NCBI GenBank assembly: GCA_035288405.1
Contig: DATEAK010000279.1
Location: 1-13,316, forward strand
DNA from: JACPSX01 sp035288405 [NCBI: bacterium]
GTDB lineage: Bacteria; JACPSX01
Length of the DNA: 13,316 bases
Direction: 5' to 3'
The stretch's first letter is position 1; every line of letters begins with the position of its first letter. Below are positions 6,642-13,003 of this stretch, one piece after another. The position numbers were made by a program, and so were the translations under genes. The notes beneath the pieces are model-generated. The model had not been told where the DNA came from. It searched no databases and saw only the letters and a program-made list of their open reading frames with translations.

Positions 6642-6992
6642 ATGAGAAAGAGGAGGATCGGTATGAGGAAGTTCCTTGTAGGACTGTTGTTGGTAGGTAT
6701 GTTTCTAGGGATGAGCGTGTCTATCGCCAGCGCTCAGGAAGCAGCCAAGGCGCCCGAGAGTTCCTTGGCGAAATTCGGGCTGGCGATTGCCAGCGGTTTC
6801 GGTTTGGCAATTGCCGCCGGCTTGGGTGCGTTGGGTCAGGGACGCGCCACGTCAGCGGCTCTTGATGGGATTGCCCGTAATCCCAGCGCCAGCGGCAGGC
6901 TCTTTGTGCCGATGATCATCGGCCTGGCACTCATCGAGTCCCTAGTTCTCTACATGTTTGCCATTGCCTTTTTGCTGCAAAATAAGCTCTGA
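6642..6992 (+). CDS. atpE: ATP synthase Fo subunit c with N-terminal leader peptide
   Basis: The ring-forming proteolipid of Fo. From ATG 6642 it has 116 residues. Residues 1-31 look like a cleavable signal peptide: a basic start, a hydrophobic core LVGLLLVGMFLGM, then SIASA before QEA, an AxA-type site. The mature part of about 85 residues forms the two-helix hairpin with polar loop ARNPSASG (78-85). The carboxylate is E99 in ALIESLVLY. Q66 (GQG in helix 1), S100 and Y104 occupy places corresponding to the Na+-site residues Q32, S66 and Y70 of Na+-dependent c subunits, but the Thr67 position is Leu. Two starts have excellent ribosome binding sites: ATG 6642 (GGAGGAG, 5 bases) and ATG 6663 (AGGAGG at 6651-6656, 6 bases). 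Earlier frame extension overlaps atpB and is rejected. rex follows after 80 bases. Confidence 0.95.
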   Translation: MRKRRIGMRKFLVGLLLVGMFLGMSVSIASAQEAAKAPESSLAKFGLAIASGFGLAIAAGLGALGQGRATSAALDGIARNPSASGRLFVPMIIGLALIESLVLYMFAIAFLLQNKL

Positions 6993-7072
6993 GGTCGACT
7001 TTCGGTAATTTTACAGACCCGCCGTGAGGGGGAGCAGGTCTCGAAGTCCGGTTGGCAGTGAGGTCCTCCGGC

Positions 7073-7714
7073 ATGAAGCGCCTGAAGATCCCTGATGCGA
7101 CGGTTCGTCGTCTCTCTGACTACGCCCGTATGCTCGATCAGCTTGATGAAGAAGGGATCCGCATCGTTTCCTCGGATACTCTGGCATCGAGATGCGGACT
7201 TAACCCGGCACAGATACGTAAAGATCTGGCCTATTTCGGGGAATTTGGGGTGCGGGGGGTCGGGTACCGTGTGCGGGAGCTCAAGGAAAACCTGAAGGGC
7301 ATCTTGGGCGTTACCCACACTTGGCGGGTTGCTCTGGCAGGGGCCGGGAACCTGGGCTCCGCCCTGGTGGCGTATCGGGGATTTCTCACCCACGGTTTTA
7401 TTATTCATGCGGTCTTTGATAAGTACCCGGAGCGCGCGAAACTTCCTCGGAACGGCCGCTTTCCGAAAGTCTTGGGACTCGATCGGATCAAAACGGAAAT
7501 CCGCCGCCGCGGGATCCAGATCGGCATCATCGCAGTACCGGCAGAGGCTGCGCAAGGGGTCGCGGAGCGGCTTGTGGGTGCCGGGATTTTCGGAATTTTG
7601 AACTTCGCCCCGGTGCGGCTTCGTGTGCCAAAGCACGTAAAAGTCAAGAATGTCGATTTGGGTTCCGAACTGGAAAGCCTCTCGTTTTTCTTATCCAAGA
7701 GAGATACCCCCTGA
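7073..7714 (+). CDS. rex: Rex, NADH/NAD+-sensing transcriptional repressor
   Basis: A dimeric DNA-binding repressor that leaves its operator when NADH is high; it controls fermentation and respiration genes in anaerobes. It has 213 residues, normal for the family. The N-terminal winged helix (about 1-80) holds the recognition segment LNPAQIRKDLAYFGEFGVRG (43-62). The Rossmann domain begins VALAGAGNLGSAL (86-98), with GAGNLG binding NAD(H). AVPAEAAQGVAERLVGAGI and GILNFAPVRLRVP (174-186) are further Rex hallmarks, and the C-terminus is a domain-swapping helix. ATG 7073 has TGAGG 9 bases upstream; TTG 7052 and GTG 7058 are less likely in-frame starts. It lies behind atpE with no obvious promoter of its own, so it may be co-transcribed with the Fo genes. 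The same neighbourhood is known in Desulfovibrio. Rex is uncommon in other proteobacteria, which supports the lineage call. Confidence 0.95.
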   Translation: MKRLKIPDATVRRLSDYARMLDQLDEEGIRIVSSDTLASRCGLNPAQIRKDLAYFGEFGVRGVGYRVRELKENLKGILGVTHTWRVALAGAGNLGSALVAYRGFLTHGFIIHAVFDKYPERAKLPRNGRFPKVLGLDRIKTEIRRRGIQIGIIAVPAEAAQGVAERLVGAGIFGILNFAPVRLRVPKHVKVKNVDLGSELESLSFFLSKRDTP

Positions 7715-7715
7715 G

Positions 7716-7744
7716 TTGACTCTCGAAGGGAGGGGTGGTAGAGT
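7716..7744 (+). promoter_or_regulatory. Candidate sigma70-type promoter of tsaB-ydcH
   Basis: TTGACT (7716-7721), a 17-base spacer and TAGAGT (7739-7744) begin 2 bases after the rex stop. The -35 box matches 5 of 6 and the -10 box 4 of 6. The predicted transcript start would be about 10 bases before ATG 7761, so the leader is very short and would begin around the Shine-Dalgarno site GGAGGG. That is possible but reduces confidence. Confidence 0.35.
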
Positions 7745-7760
7745 AGGCCGGAGGGTAGGG

Positions 7761-8492
7761 ATGTGGGTTATGGCCGTTGATACCTCAGTCCTAACCGGGA
7801 GTGTGGCTCTCGTGCAGGACGGTGAGGTCATGAGTGAGAAGAGAGTTGAGTCTTCTTCCTCCCATGCCCGAATGTTGCTCTCTGTCATTGATGAGACTCT
7901 GAGGAGCCGCGGTCTGAGAGCGAGGGATCTGGGCGCCTTGGTCGCTACGGCGGGGCCTGGTTCATTTACGGGGTTAAGAATTGGGATTAGCACCATCAAG
8001 GGGTTGGCCTACGGTCTCGGGATACAAGCAGTCGGAGTTCCCACATTGGATGCCATGGCCAGCCGGGTGGCCAGCTCCGACCTGCCCTTGTGCCCTTTGC
8101 TGGATGCTCGGAAAAGCGAGGTTTATTGTGGCTTTTACCGCCGACGGGGGGATCGGCTGGAAAAAGTGACTGACCCAATGGTTCTCCCTCCGGTCAAACT
8201 CTGCAGTATGGTAGAACAGCCTACCCTTTTCTTTGGGGAAGGAATCAGAGTTTACAGTTCCTTATTGAAAAGGGAATTGGGTGAAAAAGCCTGCTTCCTC
8301 GAAGAGGATGGACTGGAGACGGTAGCTGCAGCTGCAGCCCGAATTGGATGGCAATCCTTGCCTGCCTGCGTGCAACGCACAGGCAGATCGGGGGCCGTGG
8401 AGGCCCCTTCGCCGAAGCTGGAACTCCTGTACGTGCGCCCCTCGGAGGCTGAATTTAAAAGGCAGTCCGGAGGGGAAGAAAGGAGAGCCTGA
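7761..8492 (+). CDS. tsaB: TsaB, tRNA threonylcarbamoyladenosine biosynthesis protein
   Basis: A cytoplasmic scaffold protein of the TsaB-TsaD-TsaE complex that makes t6A37 in tRNAs decoding ANN codons. It has 243 residues; the family usually has 220-240. Diagnostic motifs are MAVDTSVLTGSVAL at the N-terminus (ASKHA fold), SSSSHARMLL (31-40), GPGSFTGLRIGISTIKGLAY (65-84), VGVPTLDAMA (91-100) and the C-terminal LLYVRPSEAEFK (222-233). ATG 7761 is chosen because GGAGGG lies 5 bases upstream; ATG 7770 is a possible internal start. The frame is open upstream into rex, but there is no signal there. The stop overlaps the next ATG by one base (TGATG). The segment 197-217 (WQSLPACVQRTGRSGAVEAPS) looks like a small lineage-specific insertion. 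TsaD and TsaE are not in the window. Confidence 0.92.
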   Translation: MWVMAVDTSVLTGSVALVQDGEVMSEKRVESSSSHARMLLSVIDETLRSRGLRARDLGALVATAGPGSFTGLRIGISTIKGLAYGLGIQAVGVPTLDAMASRVASSDLPLCPLLDARKSEVYCGFYRRRGDRLEKVTDPMVLPPVKLCSMVEQPTLFFGEGIRVYSSLLKRELGEKACFLEEDGLETVAAAAARIGWQSLPACVQRTGRSGAVEAPSPKLELLYVRPSEAEFKRQSGGEERRA

Positions 8493-8746
8493 TGGACGGT
8501 TTCGATCGTACTTTCATCGAGCAAATCCGCTGCCAGAACCCGGAGTTCGACGAACTCTGGAAGGAACACGAATACCTCGAACAACAGCTCCAGGAGATCA
8601 ATCGCCTCCACTATCTTACGGCCTCTCAAGAGATACGCAAAAAGGAAATCCAGAAGCTCAAGCTCAGAGGCAAAGATCGGATGGCCGCTATTATAGAGAA
8701 GTACCGTTCTTGTGACGCGCAGCAGCGAGTAGAAAGCCGCCCGTAG
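8492..8746 (+). CDS. YdcH/DUF465-type small helical protein
   Basis: An 84-residue, highly charged, all-helical protein resembling the YdcH (DUF465) family, whose function is not established. The match is the pattern NPEFDELWKEHEYLEQQLQE (16-35), then a short turn, then a second helix EIRKKEIQKLKLRGKDRMAA (47-66). This is the two-helix coiled-coil hairpin of the family, with the typical LKxRxKDxMxxII ending. There is no signal peptide or membrane segment. The ATG overlaps the tsaB stop (TGATG) and has AGGAG upstream, so it is translationally coupled to tsaB. The C-terminal tail CDAQQRVESRP is not conserved-looking. Its tie to tRNA modification is only positional. Confidence 0.72.
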   Translation: MDGFDRTFIEQIRCQNPEFDELWKEHEYLEQQLQEINRLHYLTASQEIRKKEIQKLKLRGKDRMAAIIEKYRSCDAQQRVESRP

Positions 8747-8842
8747 CCTTACACTGAACTCAATAGATTCCGAAAGAGATGTGCGCTTGACACCGGAAGT
8801 GCAGCTCGGCCTGGAGTGGCTCCGGAAATGGCGAAGTTTTTT

Positions 8843-8871
8843 TTGACTCATTTCGGTAACTATGTTACAAA
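8843..8871 (+). promoter_or_regulatory. Sigma70-type promoter of the ilvBNC-psd-accD operon
   Basis: TTGACT (8843-8848), exactly 17 bases, then TACAAA (8866-8871, 4 of 6), in the most AT-rich patch of the window. Eight T residues (8837-8844) precede and overlap the -35 box and may act as an UP-like element. The leader to ATG 8926 is about 48 bases, too short for a leader-peptide attenuator, and I see no run of Ile, Leu or Val codons in it. Confidence 0.6.
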
Positions 8872-8925
8872 TATAGCCTTTAAACAGGTTTTTGATCCGC
8901 CGGAGGAGTTCGGGGGGGAGTGACC

Positions 8926-10617
8926 ATGCTGAAAAGTGGTGCTGAGATTTTTGTGGAATGTCTCAAGCGCTTAGGTGTTGAGGTGATCTTCGGCCACCCG
9001 GGCGGTGTCGTCCTGGGGATCTACGATCAGCTCTACGATGCGGATATTACTCATGTCTTCTGCCGCCATGAGCAGGTAGCTGTCCACGCGGCCGATGGCT
9101 ATGCTCGAGCCAGCGGCAAGCCCGGGGTCGTTCTGGTCACCTCGGGTCCCGGGGCCACCAATACGGTAACCGGGGTGGCAAACGCCTTTATGGATTCCAT
9201 TCCCATCGTTGTCTTTACCGGGCAAGTTCTTACCGCTCTGGTCGGCAATGATGCTTTTCAGGAGGCCGATATCGTCGGAATCACCCGTCCCTGTACGAAG
9301 CATAATGTCTTGGTCAAGGACGTGAAGGATCTAGCCCGCACCATCTATGAAGCCTTTTTCATCGCCACGACGGGATGCCCGGGTCCCGTACTCGTCGATC
9401 TCCCCAAGGATGTGGTGCAGTTCACCAAGATCGAACCGGAATATCCGGTCCGGGTTGAACTGCGGGGCTACCGTCCTATAGTGGAGTGCGATCTGGCGGC
9501 CGTCAAGGAGGGGATCGATTTGATCCGGGAGTCGGAGCGGCCGGTGATCTACACCGGAGGGGGGATTCTCAGCGCGGATGCTGATCGGGAGCTCTTTGAG
9601 TTTGCGACTTCGCTGGGGATTCCCGTGACGACCACCCTTTTGGGTCTGGGTGGATTCCCCGAGACCCATCCCTTGTCCTTGGGAATGCTGGGTATGCACG
9701 GCACCTATTTCGCCAACATGGCTATGAACGAAGCGGATCTGATCATTGCCGTAGGGGCACGGTTCGACGATCGAATCACGGGAAAACTCGATGAGTTTGC
9801 CCCCTATGCGAAGATTCTCCACATCGACATCAGCCCGGCCAATATCAACAAAAGCGTATGGGCGGACGTCTCCGTGGTGGGGGATGCCCGGGTTGCCCTG
9901 CGGCACTTTAATGCGCTTTTGAAGGACGTGGATTTAACGGAGCGAAAGAAGGCCTGGGCCACTTGGTTGGAGACCGTGGCGCGCTGGAAGCGGGAAAAGC
10001 CCCTTTCCTACACTCCGAGCGACTCCGCCATCATGCCCCAATATCTCGTGGAGCAGATCCGCGAGGCCACGCGGGGAGAAGCGATCGTGGTCACCGGAGT
10101 GGGGCAGCACCAGATGTGGGCGGCTCAGTACTACCGGTTCACCAAGCCCCGGACGATGATCACCTCCGGCGGCCTGGGCACTATGGGTTTCGGCTTCCCT
10201 GCTGCCATCGGCGTCCAAATGGCCCGGCCGGACAGCCTGGTCGTGGTGATCGATGGGGATGGGAGTTTCGAGATGACCCATCAGGATGTGGTCACCGCGG
10301 TGAATTACAAACTGCCCATCAAGGTGGCCATCGTCAATAACGGCTATTTGGGGATGGTGCGGCAGTGGCAGGAACTCTTCTTTAATCGGCGCTATTCCTC
10401 TGTTGATTTGAGACCTCAGACGGATTTTGTGAAGCTGGCGGAAGCCTACGGCGCCACAGGCCTGAGGGCCACCACACCGGAAGAAGTCCGCCCCACGCTG
10501 GAAAAGGCGTTGTCCATCGATGGGCCCGTGATTATGGATTTCCAAGTGGCCCGGGAGGCCAATGTCTTTCCCATGATTCCGGCAGGAGCGGCGGCCAAGG
10601 ATATGCTGCTGGCATAG
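8926..10617 (+). CDS. ilvB: Acetolactate synthase (acetohydroxyacid synthase), large catalytic subunit
   Basis: A ThDP-, FAD- and Mg2+-dependent enzyme condensing two pyruvates to acetolactate, or pyruvate with 2-oxobutyrate; the first common step of valine, leucine and isoleucine synthesis. It has 563 residues. The N-terminal ThDP domain shows IFGHPGG (21-27) and RHEQVAVHAADGYARA (47-62), with E49 as the catalytic Glu contacting ThDP, then TSGPGATNTVTG. NDAFQEADIVGITRPCTKHN is typical of AHAS rather than other ThDP enzymes. The FAD region has MLGMHGTYFANMAM and VGARFDDRITGKL. The C-terminal cofactor motif starts GDGSFEMTHQD (444-454) and ends IVNNGYLGMVRQWQ. ATG 8926 is chosen because GGGGGAG lies 5 bases upstream; GTG 8920 overlaps that site. 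ilvN follows after 18 bases, so this is the anabolic enzyme with a regulatory subunit. Confidence 0.97.
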   Translation: MLKSGAEIFVECLKRLGVEVIFGHPGGVVLGIYDQLYDADITHVFCRHEQVAVHAADGYARASGKPGVVLVTSGPGATNTVTGVANAFMDSIPIVVFTGQVLTALVGNDAFQEADIVGITRPCTKHNVLVKDVKDLARTIYEAFFIATTGCPGPVLVDLPKDVVQFTKIEPEYPVRVELRGYRPIVECDLAAVKEGIDLIRESERPVIYTGGGILSADADRELFEFATSLGIPVTTTLLGLGGFPETHPLSLGMLGMHGTYFANMAMNEADLIIAVGARFDDRITGKLDEFAPYAKILHIDISPANINKSVWADVSVVGDARVALRHFNALLKDVDLTERKKAWATWLETVARWKREKPLSYTPSDSAIMPQYLVEQIREATRGEAIVVTGVGQHQMWAAQYYRFTKPRTMITSGGLGTMGFGFPAAIGVQMARPDSLVVVIDGDGSFEMTHQDVVTAVNYKLPIKVAIVNNGYLGMVRQWQELFFNRRYSSVDLRPQTDFVKLAEAYGATGLRATTPEEVRPTLEKALSIDGPVIMDFQVAREANVFPMIPAGAAAKDMLLA

Positions 10618-10635
10618 GAGGAGCGCGGAGGGATT

Positions 10636-11172
10636 ATGTCCAGGCGCAACGGTGAGGGAACCCCGCAGGAAGCCAAGCACACGATTGCAGTGCTTGTGGA
10701 GAACAAGTTCGGTGTGCTCGCCCGCATTGCCAGCCTGTTCAGCGGGCGCGGCTACAATATCCACAGCTTGACGGTTGGAGAAACTCAGGATCCGACCGTC
10801 TCCCGAATGACCATTGTCTCCAGCGGGGATGACAAGATCATCGAGCAAATTCTCAAACAGCTGGCCAAGCTTATAGAAGTCATCAAGGTGGAAGATTTGA
10901 CTCAGCAAAACTTCGTGGATCGCGAGATGGTTTTGGTTAAAGTCAATGCGCTGACCGAAATGCGCGCGGAGATCCTGAGAATTACCGATATTTTCCGGGG
11001 CAACATCGTCGATGTGAGTCCCAGTACCTATACGATTGAGGTCACCGGAGATGTCGGCAAGGTGGAGGCCCTGATCAGTCTGCTGCGGCCCATCGGGATC
11101 TGCGAAATCGCCCGCACCGGTAAGGTTGCCGTGTCGCGGGGTCTCAACATGCTCCAGGAAGTCGATGTGTAG
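10636..11172 (+). CDS. ilvN: Acetolactate synthase, small regulatory subunit
   Basis: The regulatory partner of IlvB, which raises its activity and confers feedback inhibition by valine or other branched-chain amino acids. It has 178 residues, the long form like E. coli IlvH. The N-terminal ACT domain covers about 15-90: [20 protein letters not shown] and [19 protein letters not shown] carry the glycine/asparagine turn (GRGYNIHSL) that binds the amino acid in this family. MTIVSSGDD and [14 protein letters not shown] mark the domain junction. The C-terminal ACT-like domain covers about 95-172, with [25 protein letters not shown] sits 3 bases before the ATG, rather close, and a second GGAGGAG overlaps the ilvB stop. 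A 132-base gap with two strong hairpins separates it from ilvC. Confidence 0.96.
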   Translation: MSRRNGEGTPQEAKHTIAVLVENKFGVLARIASLFSGRGYNIHSLTVGETQDPTVSRMTIVSSGDDKIIEQILKQLAKLIEVIKVEDLTQQNFVDREMVLVKVNALTEMRAEILRITDIFRGNIVDVSPSTYTIEVTGDVGKVEALISLLRPIGICEIARTGKVAVSRGLNMLQEVDV

Positions 11173-11179
11173 ACCTTCC

Positions 11180-11225
11180 CCTCCACCCGATCCCTCCCTC
11201 TCGAGGGGGAGGGCCAGGGCGGAGG
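11180..11225. repeat. REP-like palindrome between ilvN and ilvC
   Basis: A 46-base two-tier inverted repeat. The inner stem CCCTCCCTC (11192-11200) pairs with GGGGGAGGG (11205-11213) over nine positions (one T-G) around the loop TCGA. A symmetrical 3x3 internal loop follows, then the outer stem CCTCCACCC (11180-11188) with GGGCGGAGG (11217-11225), eight of nine paired. There is no T run, so it is not an intrinsic terminator. The pyrimidine-rich arms with a CTCGAG centre resemble dispersed REP-like palindromes seen between genes in many GC-rich genomes, but copy number cannot be judged from one window. Confidence 0.7.
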
Positions 11226-11257
11226 TGAGTAGATTGTTGTCGCAGCGGAATGATTGC

Positions 11258-11277
11258 CGGGGGGGAAATCCCTCCCG
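11258..11277 (+). other. Hairpin just upstream of the ilvC ribosome binding site
   Basis: CGGGGGGG (11258-11265) pairs with CCCTCCCG (11270-11277) over eight positions, one of them G-T, with tetraloop AAAT. It ends 15 bases before the AAGGAG (11293-11298) of ilvC and has no T run. With the palindrome at 11180-11225 it could protect a processed ilvC-psd-accD mRNA or influence ilvC translation. Function is inferred only. Confidence 0.5.
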
Positions 11278-11304
11278 CACGGAAAAGCTGAGAAGGAGAG
11301 CTCC

Positions 11305-12315
11305 ATGGCACAGATCTACTACGACCGCGACGCGGATCTCAGTTATCTGAAAGGAAAGAAAATCGCCATCATCGGCTACGGGAGCCAAGGGCACGCCCAC
11401 GCCAACAACTTAAGAGACAGCGGTCAGGACGTCGTTGTCGGGCTGCGTCCCGGGAGCAAATCCTGGAAAAAGGCGGAAGGGGCGGGCCTGGCGGTCACGA
11501 CGACCACCGGAGCCGCCGAAGTCGCCGACATTATCATGATTCTGGCTCCCGATGAAACCCAGTCCGAGATCTACCGCCAGGATCTGGAGCGCCACTTGAA
11601 GGCCGGAAAGGCTCTGGCCTTCGCTCACGGTTTCAATATTCTCTTCGGGCAAGTGGTCCCGCCGCGGGACGTCGACGTATTTATGATCGCGCCCAAGGCT
11701 CCAGGTCACCTGCTGCGCCGTCTGTTCGTGGAAGGGGTGGGGGTTCCTTGCCTGCTGGGGGTGCATCAAAACGCCACCGGAAAAGCGAAAGAGATTGCTC
11801 TCGCCTACGCCAAGGGGTTGGGTGGCACGCGGGCGGGGGTTATTGAGACCACTTTCCAGGAAGAAGCGGAAACCGATCTGTTCGGAGAGCAGTGTGTGCT
11901 TTGCGGCGGTCTCACGGAGCTTGTGCGGGCCGGCTTTGATACTTTGGTCGATGCCGGCTATCAGCCCGAGATCGCCTACTTCGAGTGCTTGCACGAGCTC
12001 AAGCTCATCGTGGACCTGATCTACGAAGGCGGAATCAGCAACATGCGCTATTCCATCAGCGACACGGCTCAATATGGCGATATCACCCGGGGCCGGCGGC
12101 TCATCACGGAAGAAACGCGAAAAGAAATGAAGACGATTCTCAAGGAGATTCAGTCCGGTTTGTTTGCGAGAGAGTGGATTTTGGAGAACCGGGCGGGGCG
12201 CCCCGTATTTAACCGTCTCACTGAAATAGATGCCTCCCATCGCGTTGAGGCAGTCGGGGCGAGGCTCCGCAAGATGATGAGCTGGATCGGGGGGAAGGAG
12301 ATTCAAAGGGATTGA
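11305..12315 (+). CDS. ilvC: Ketol-acid reductoisomerase (class I)
   Basis: Converts acetolactate or acetohydroxybutyrate to the dihydroxy acids by Mg2+-dependent alkyl migration and NAD(P)H reduction; second common step of branched-chain amino acid synthesis. It has 336 residues, the short class I form. The Rossmann motif is [13 protein letters not shown] (24-36). The cofactor loop [11 protein letters not shown] (47-57) carries R48, S51 and S53, the pattern usually linked to NADPH. Active-site residues are all present: H108 in AHGFNI, D191 and E195 in TDLFGEQ, E227 and E231 in FECLHEL, and S252 in [10 protein letters not shown]. The normally conserved APKGPGH segment reads [13 protein letters not shown] (129-141), an Ala for Gly change. 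ATG 11305 is preceded by AAGGAG at 6 bases; the frame is open to 11254 but has no signal there. psd follows after 25 bases. Confidence 0.97.
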   Translation: MAQIYYDRDADLSYLKGKKIAIIGYGSQGHAHANNLRDSGQDVVVGLRPGSKSWKKAEGAGLAVTTTTGAAEVADIIMILAPDETQSEIYRQDLERHLKAGKALAFAHGFNILFGQVVPPRDVDVFMIAPKAPGHLLRRLFVEGVGVPCLLGVHQNATGKAKEIALAYAKGLGGTRAGVIETTFQEEAETDLFGEQCVLCGGLTELVRAGFDTLVDAGYQPEIAYFECLHELKLIVDLIYEGGISNMRYSISDTAQYGDITRGRRLITEETRKEMKTILKEIQSGLFAREWILENRAGRPVFNRLTEIDASHRVEAVGARLRKMMSWIGGKEIQRD

Positions 12316-12340
12316 ACGGCCCGGGCCGGAGGATCTCATT

Positions 12341-13003
12341 ATGAAGGGCAGAGCGGTGCCCATTGCCCGGGATTCCTTGCGGTTTCTGATTCCTCTAGGG
12401 ATAGTAGGGCTTGTTTTCCTTCTGCTCGGCTGGGAAATCCCGGCGGGCCTTTCTGCGATCTGTTTTCTATTCGTCCTCTATTTCTTTCGTGATCCCGAGA
12501 GACAGATCCCTTCCGGCAGTAACCTCTTTTTGTCCCCCGCCGATGGAACCGTCTCCGCCGTGGAGAAATTTCAGGATGAAGCGAGCGGTTCCCGGGAGAA
12601 TTGGCGGGTGGCGATCTTCCTTTCCGTATTCAACGTCCACGTAAACCGGTTCCCCGTTCGAGGGAGAGTCGTTTCTCTGAACTATCGTCCGGGGAAATTC
12701 CTCCCGGCTTACCATCAACAAGCATCCCGCGAGAATGAACAAAACATCCTTGTGATCCAGGGAAGCATGGGGCCTGTGGTCGTCAAACAAATCGCCGGAG
12801 TTTTGGCCCGGCGCATTGTTTGCTGGGTCCGTAAGGATCAGGAGTTGGATGCTGGAGAGCGCTTCGGTCTCATCCGCTTTGGCTCCAAAGTTGAGGTGAT
12901 CATGCCGGCCTGGATGACCCTGAACGTCGCCGTCGGAGATCGAGTAAAGGGAGGGGTGAGCATCCTGGCCCGGGTCCCGGAGGACAGCCATGCCCTGGTT
13001 TAA
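12341..13003 (+). CDS. psd: Phosphatidylserine decarboxylase proenzyme (short form)
   Basis: A membrane-associated pyruvoyl enzyme that turns phosphatidylserine into phosphatidylethanolamine. It has 220 residues, matching the short PSD-A type. The N-terminus has two hydrophobic stretches (about 15-31 and 33-49) ending at the family motif LYFFRDPERQIP. Next come LSPADGTVSAVE (64-75) with the conserved Asp of PADG, and FLSVFNVHVNRFPVRGRV (93-110), where the His residues are expected to be catalytic. Self-cleavage should occur in LIRFGSKVEVIMP between G181 and S182, leaving a pyruvoyl group on an alpha chain of 39 residues. CGGAGG lies 8 bases before the ATG. accD starts 14 bases before the psd stop. 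In many deltaproteobacteria pssA follows psd after ilvBNC; here it does not. Confidence 0.96.
   Translation: MKGRAVPIARDSLRFLIPLGIVGLVFLLLGWEIPAGLSAICFLFVLYFFRDPERQIPSGSNLFLSPADGTVSAVEKFQDEASGSRENWRVAIFLSVFNVHVNRFPVRGRVVSLNYRPGKFLPAYHQQASRENEQNILVIQGSMGPVVVKQIAGVLARRIVCWVRKDQELDAGERFGLIRFGSKVEVIMPAWMTLNVAVGDRVKGGVSILARVPEDSHALV

Noticed and set aside
8787-8792. A perfect TTGACA upstream of ilvB as an additional promoter
   Set aside because: No acceptable -10 box lies 16-18 bases downstream, and a better promoter is present at 8843-8871.
8811-8844. Intrinsic terminator after the YdcH gene ending in eight T residues
   Set aside because: The nearest stem (8811-8816 with 8820-8825) is short and ends 11 bases before the T run, which also forms part of the ilvB promoter -35 region.
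9934-11400. A 488-codon open frame on the minus strand, antisense to ilvB, ilvN and ilvC
   Set aside because: It spans three well-identified genes and the ilvN-ilvC gap, has no recognisable domain, and such frames are expected opposite GC-rich genes.
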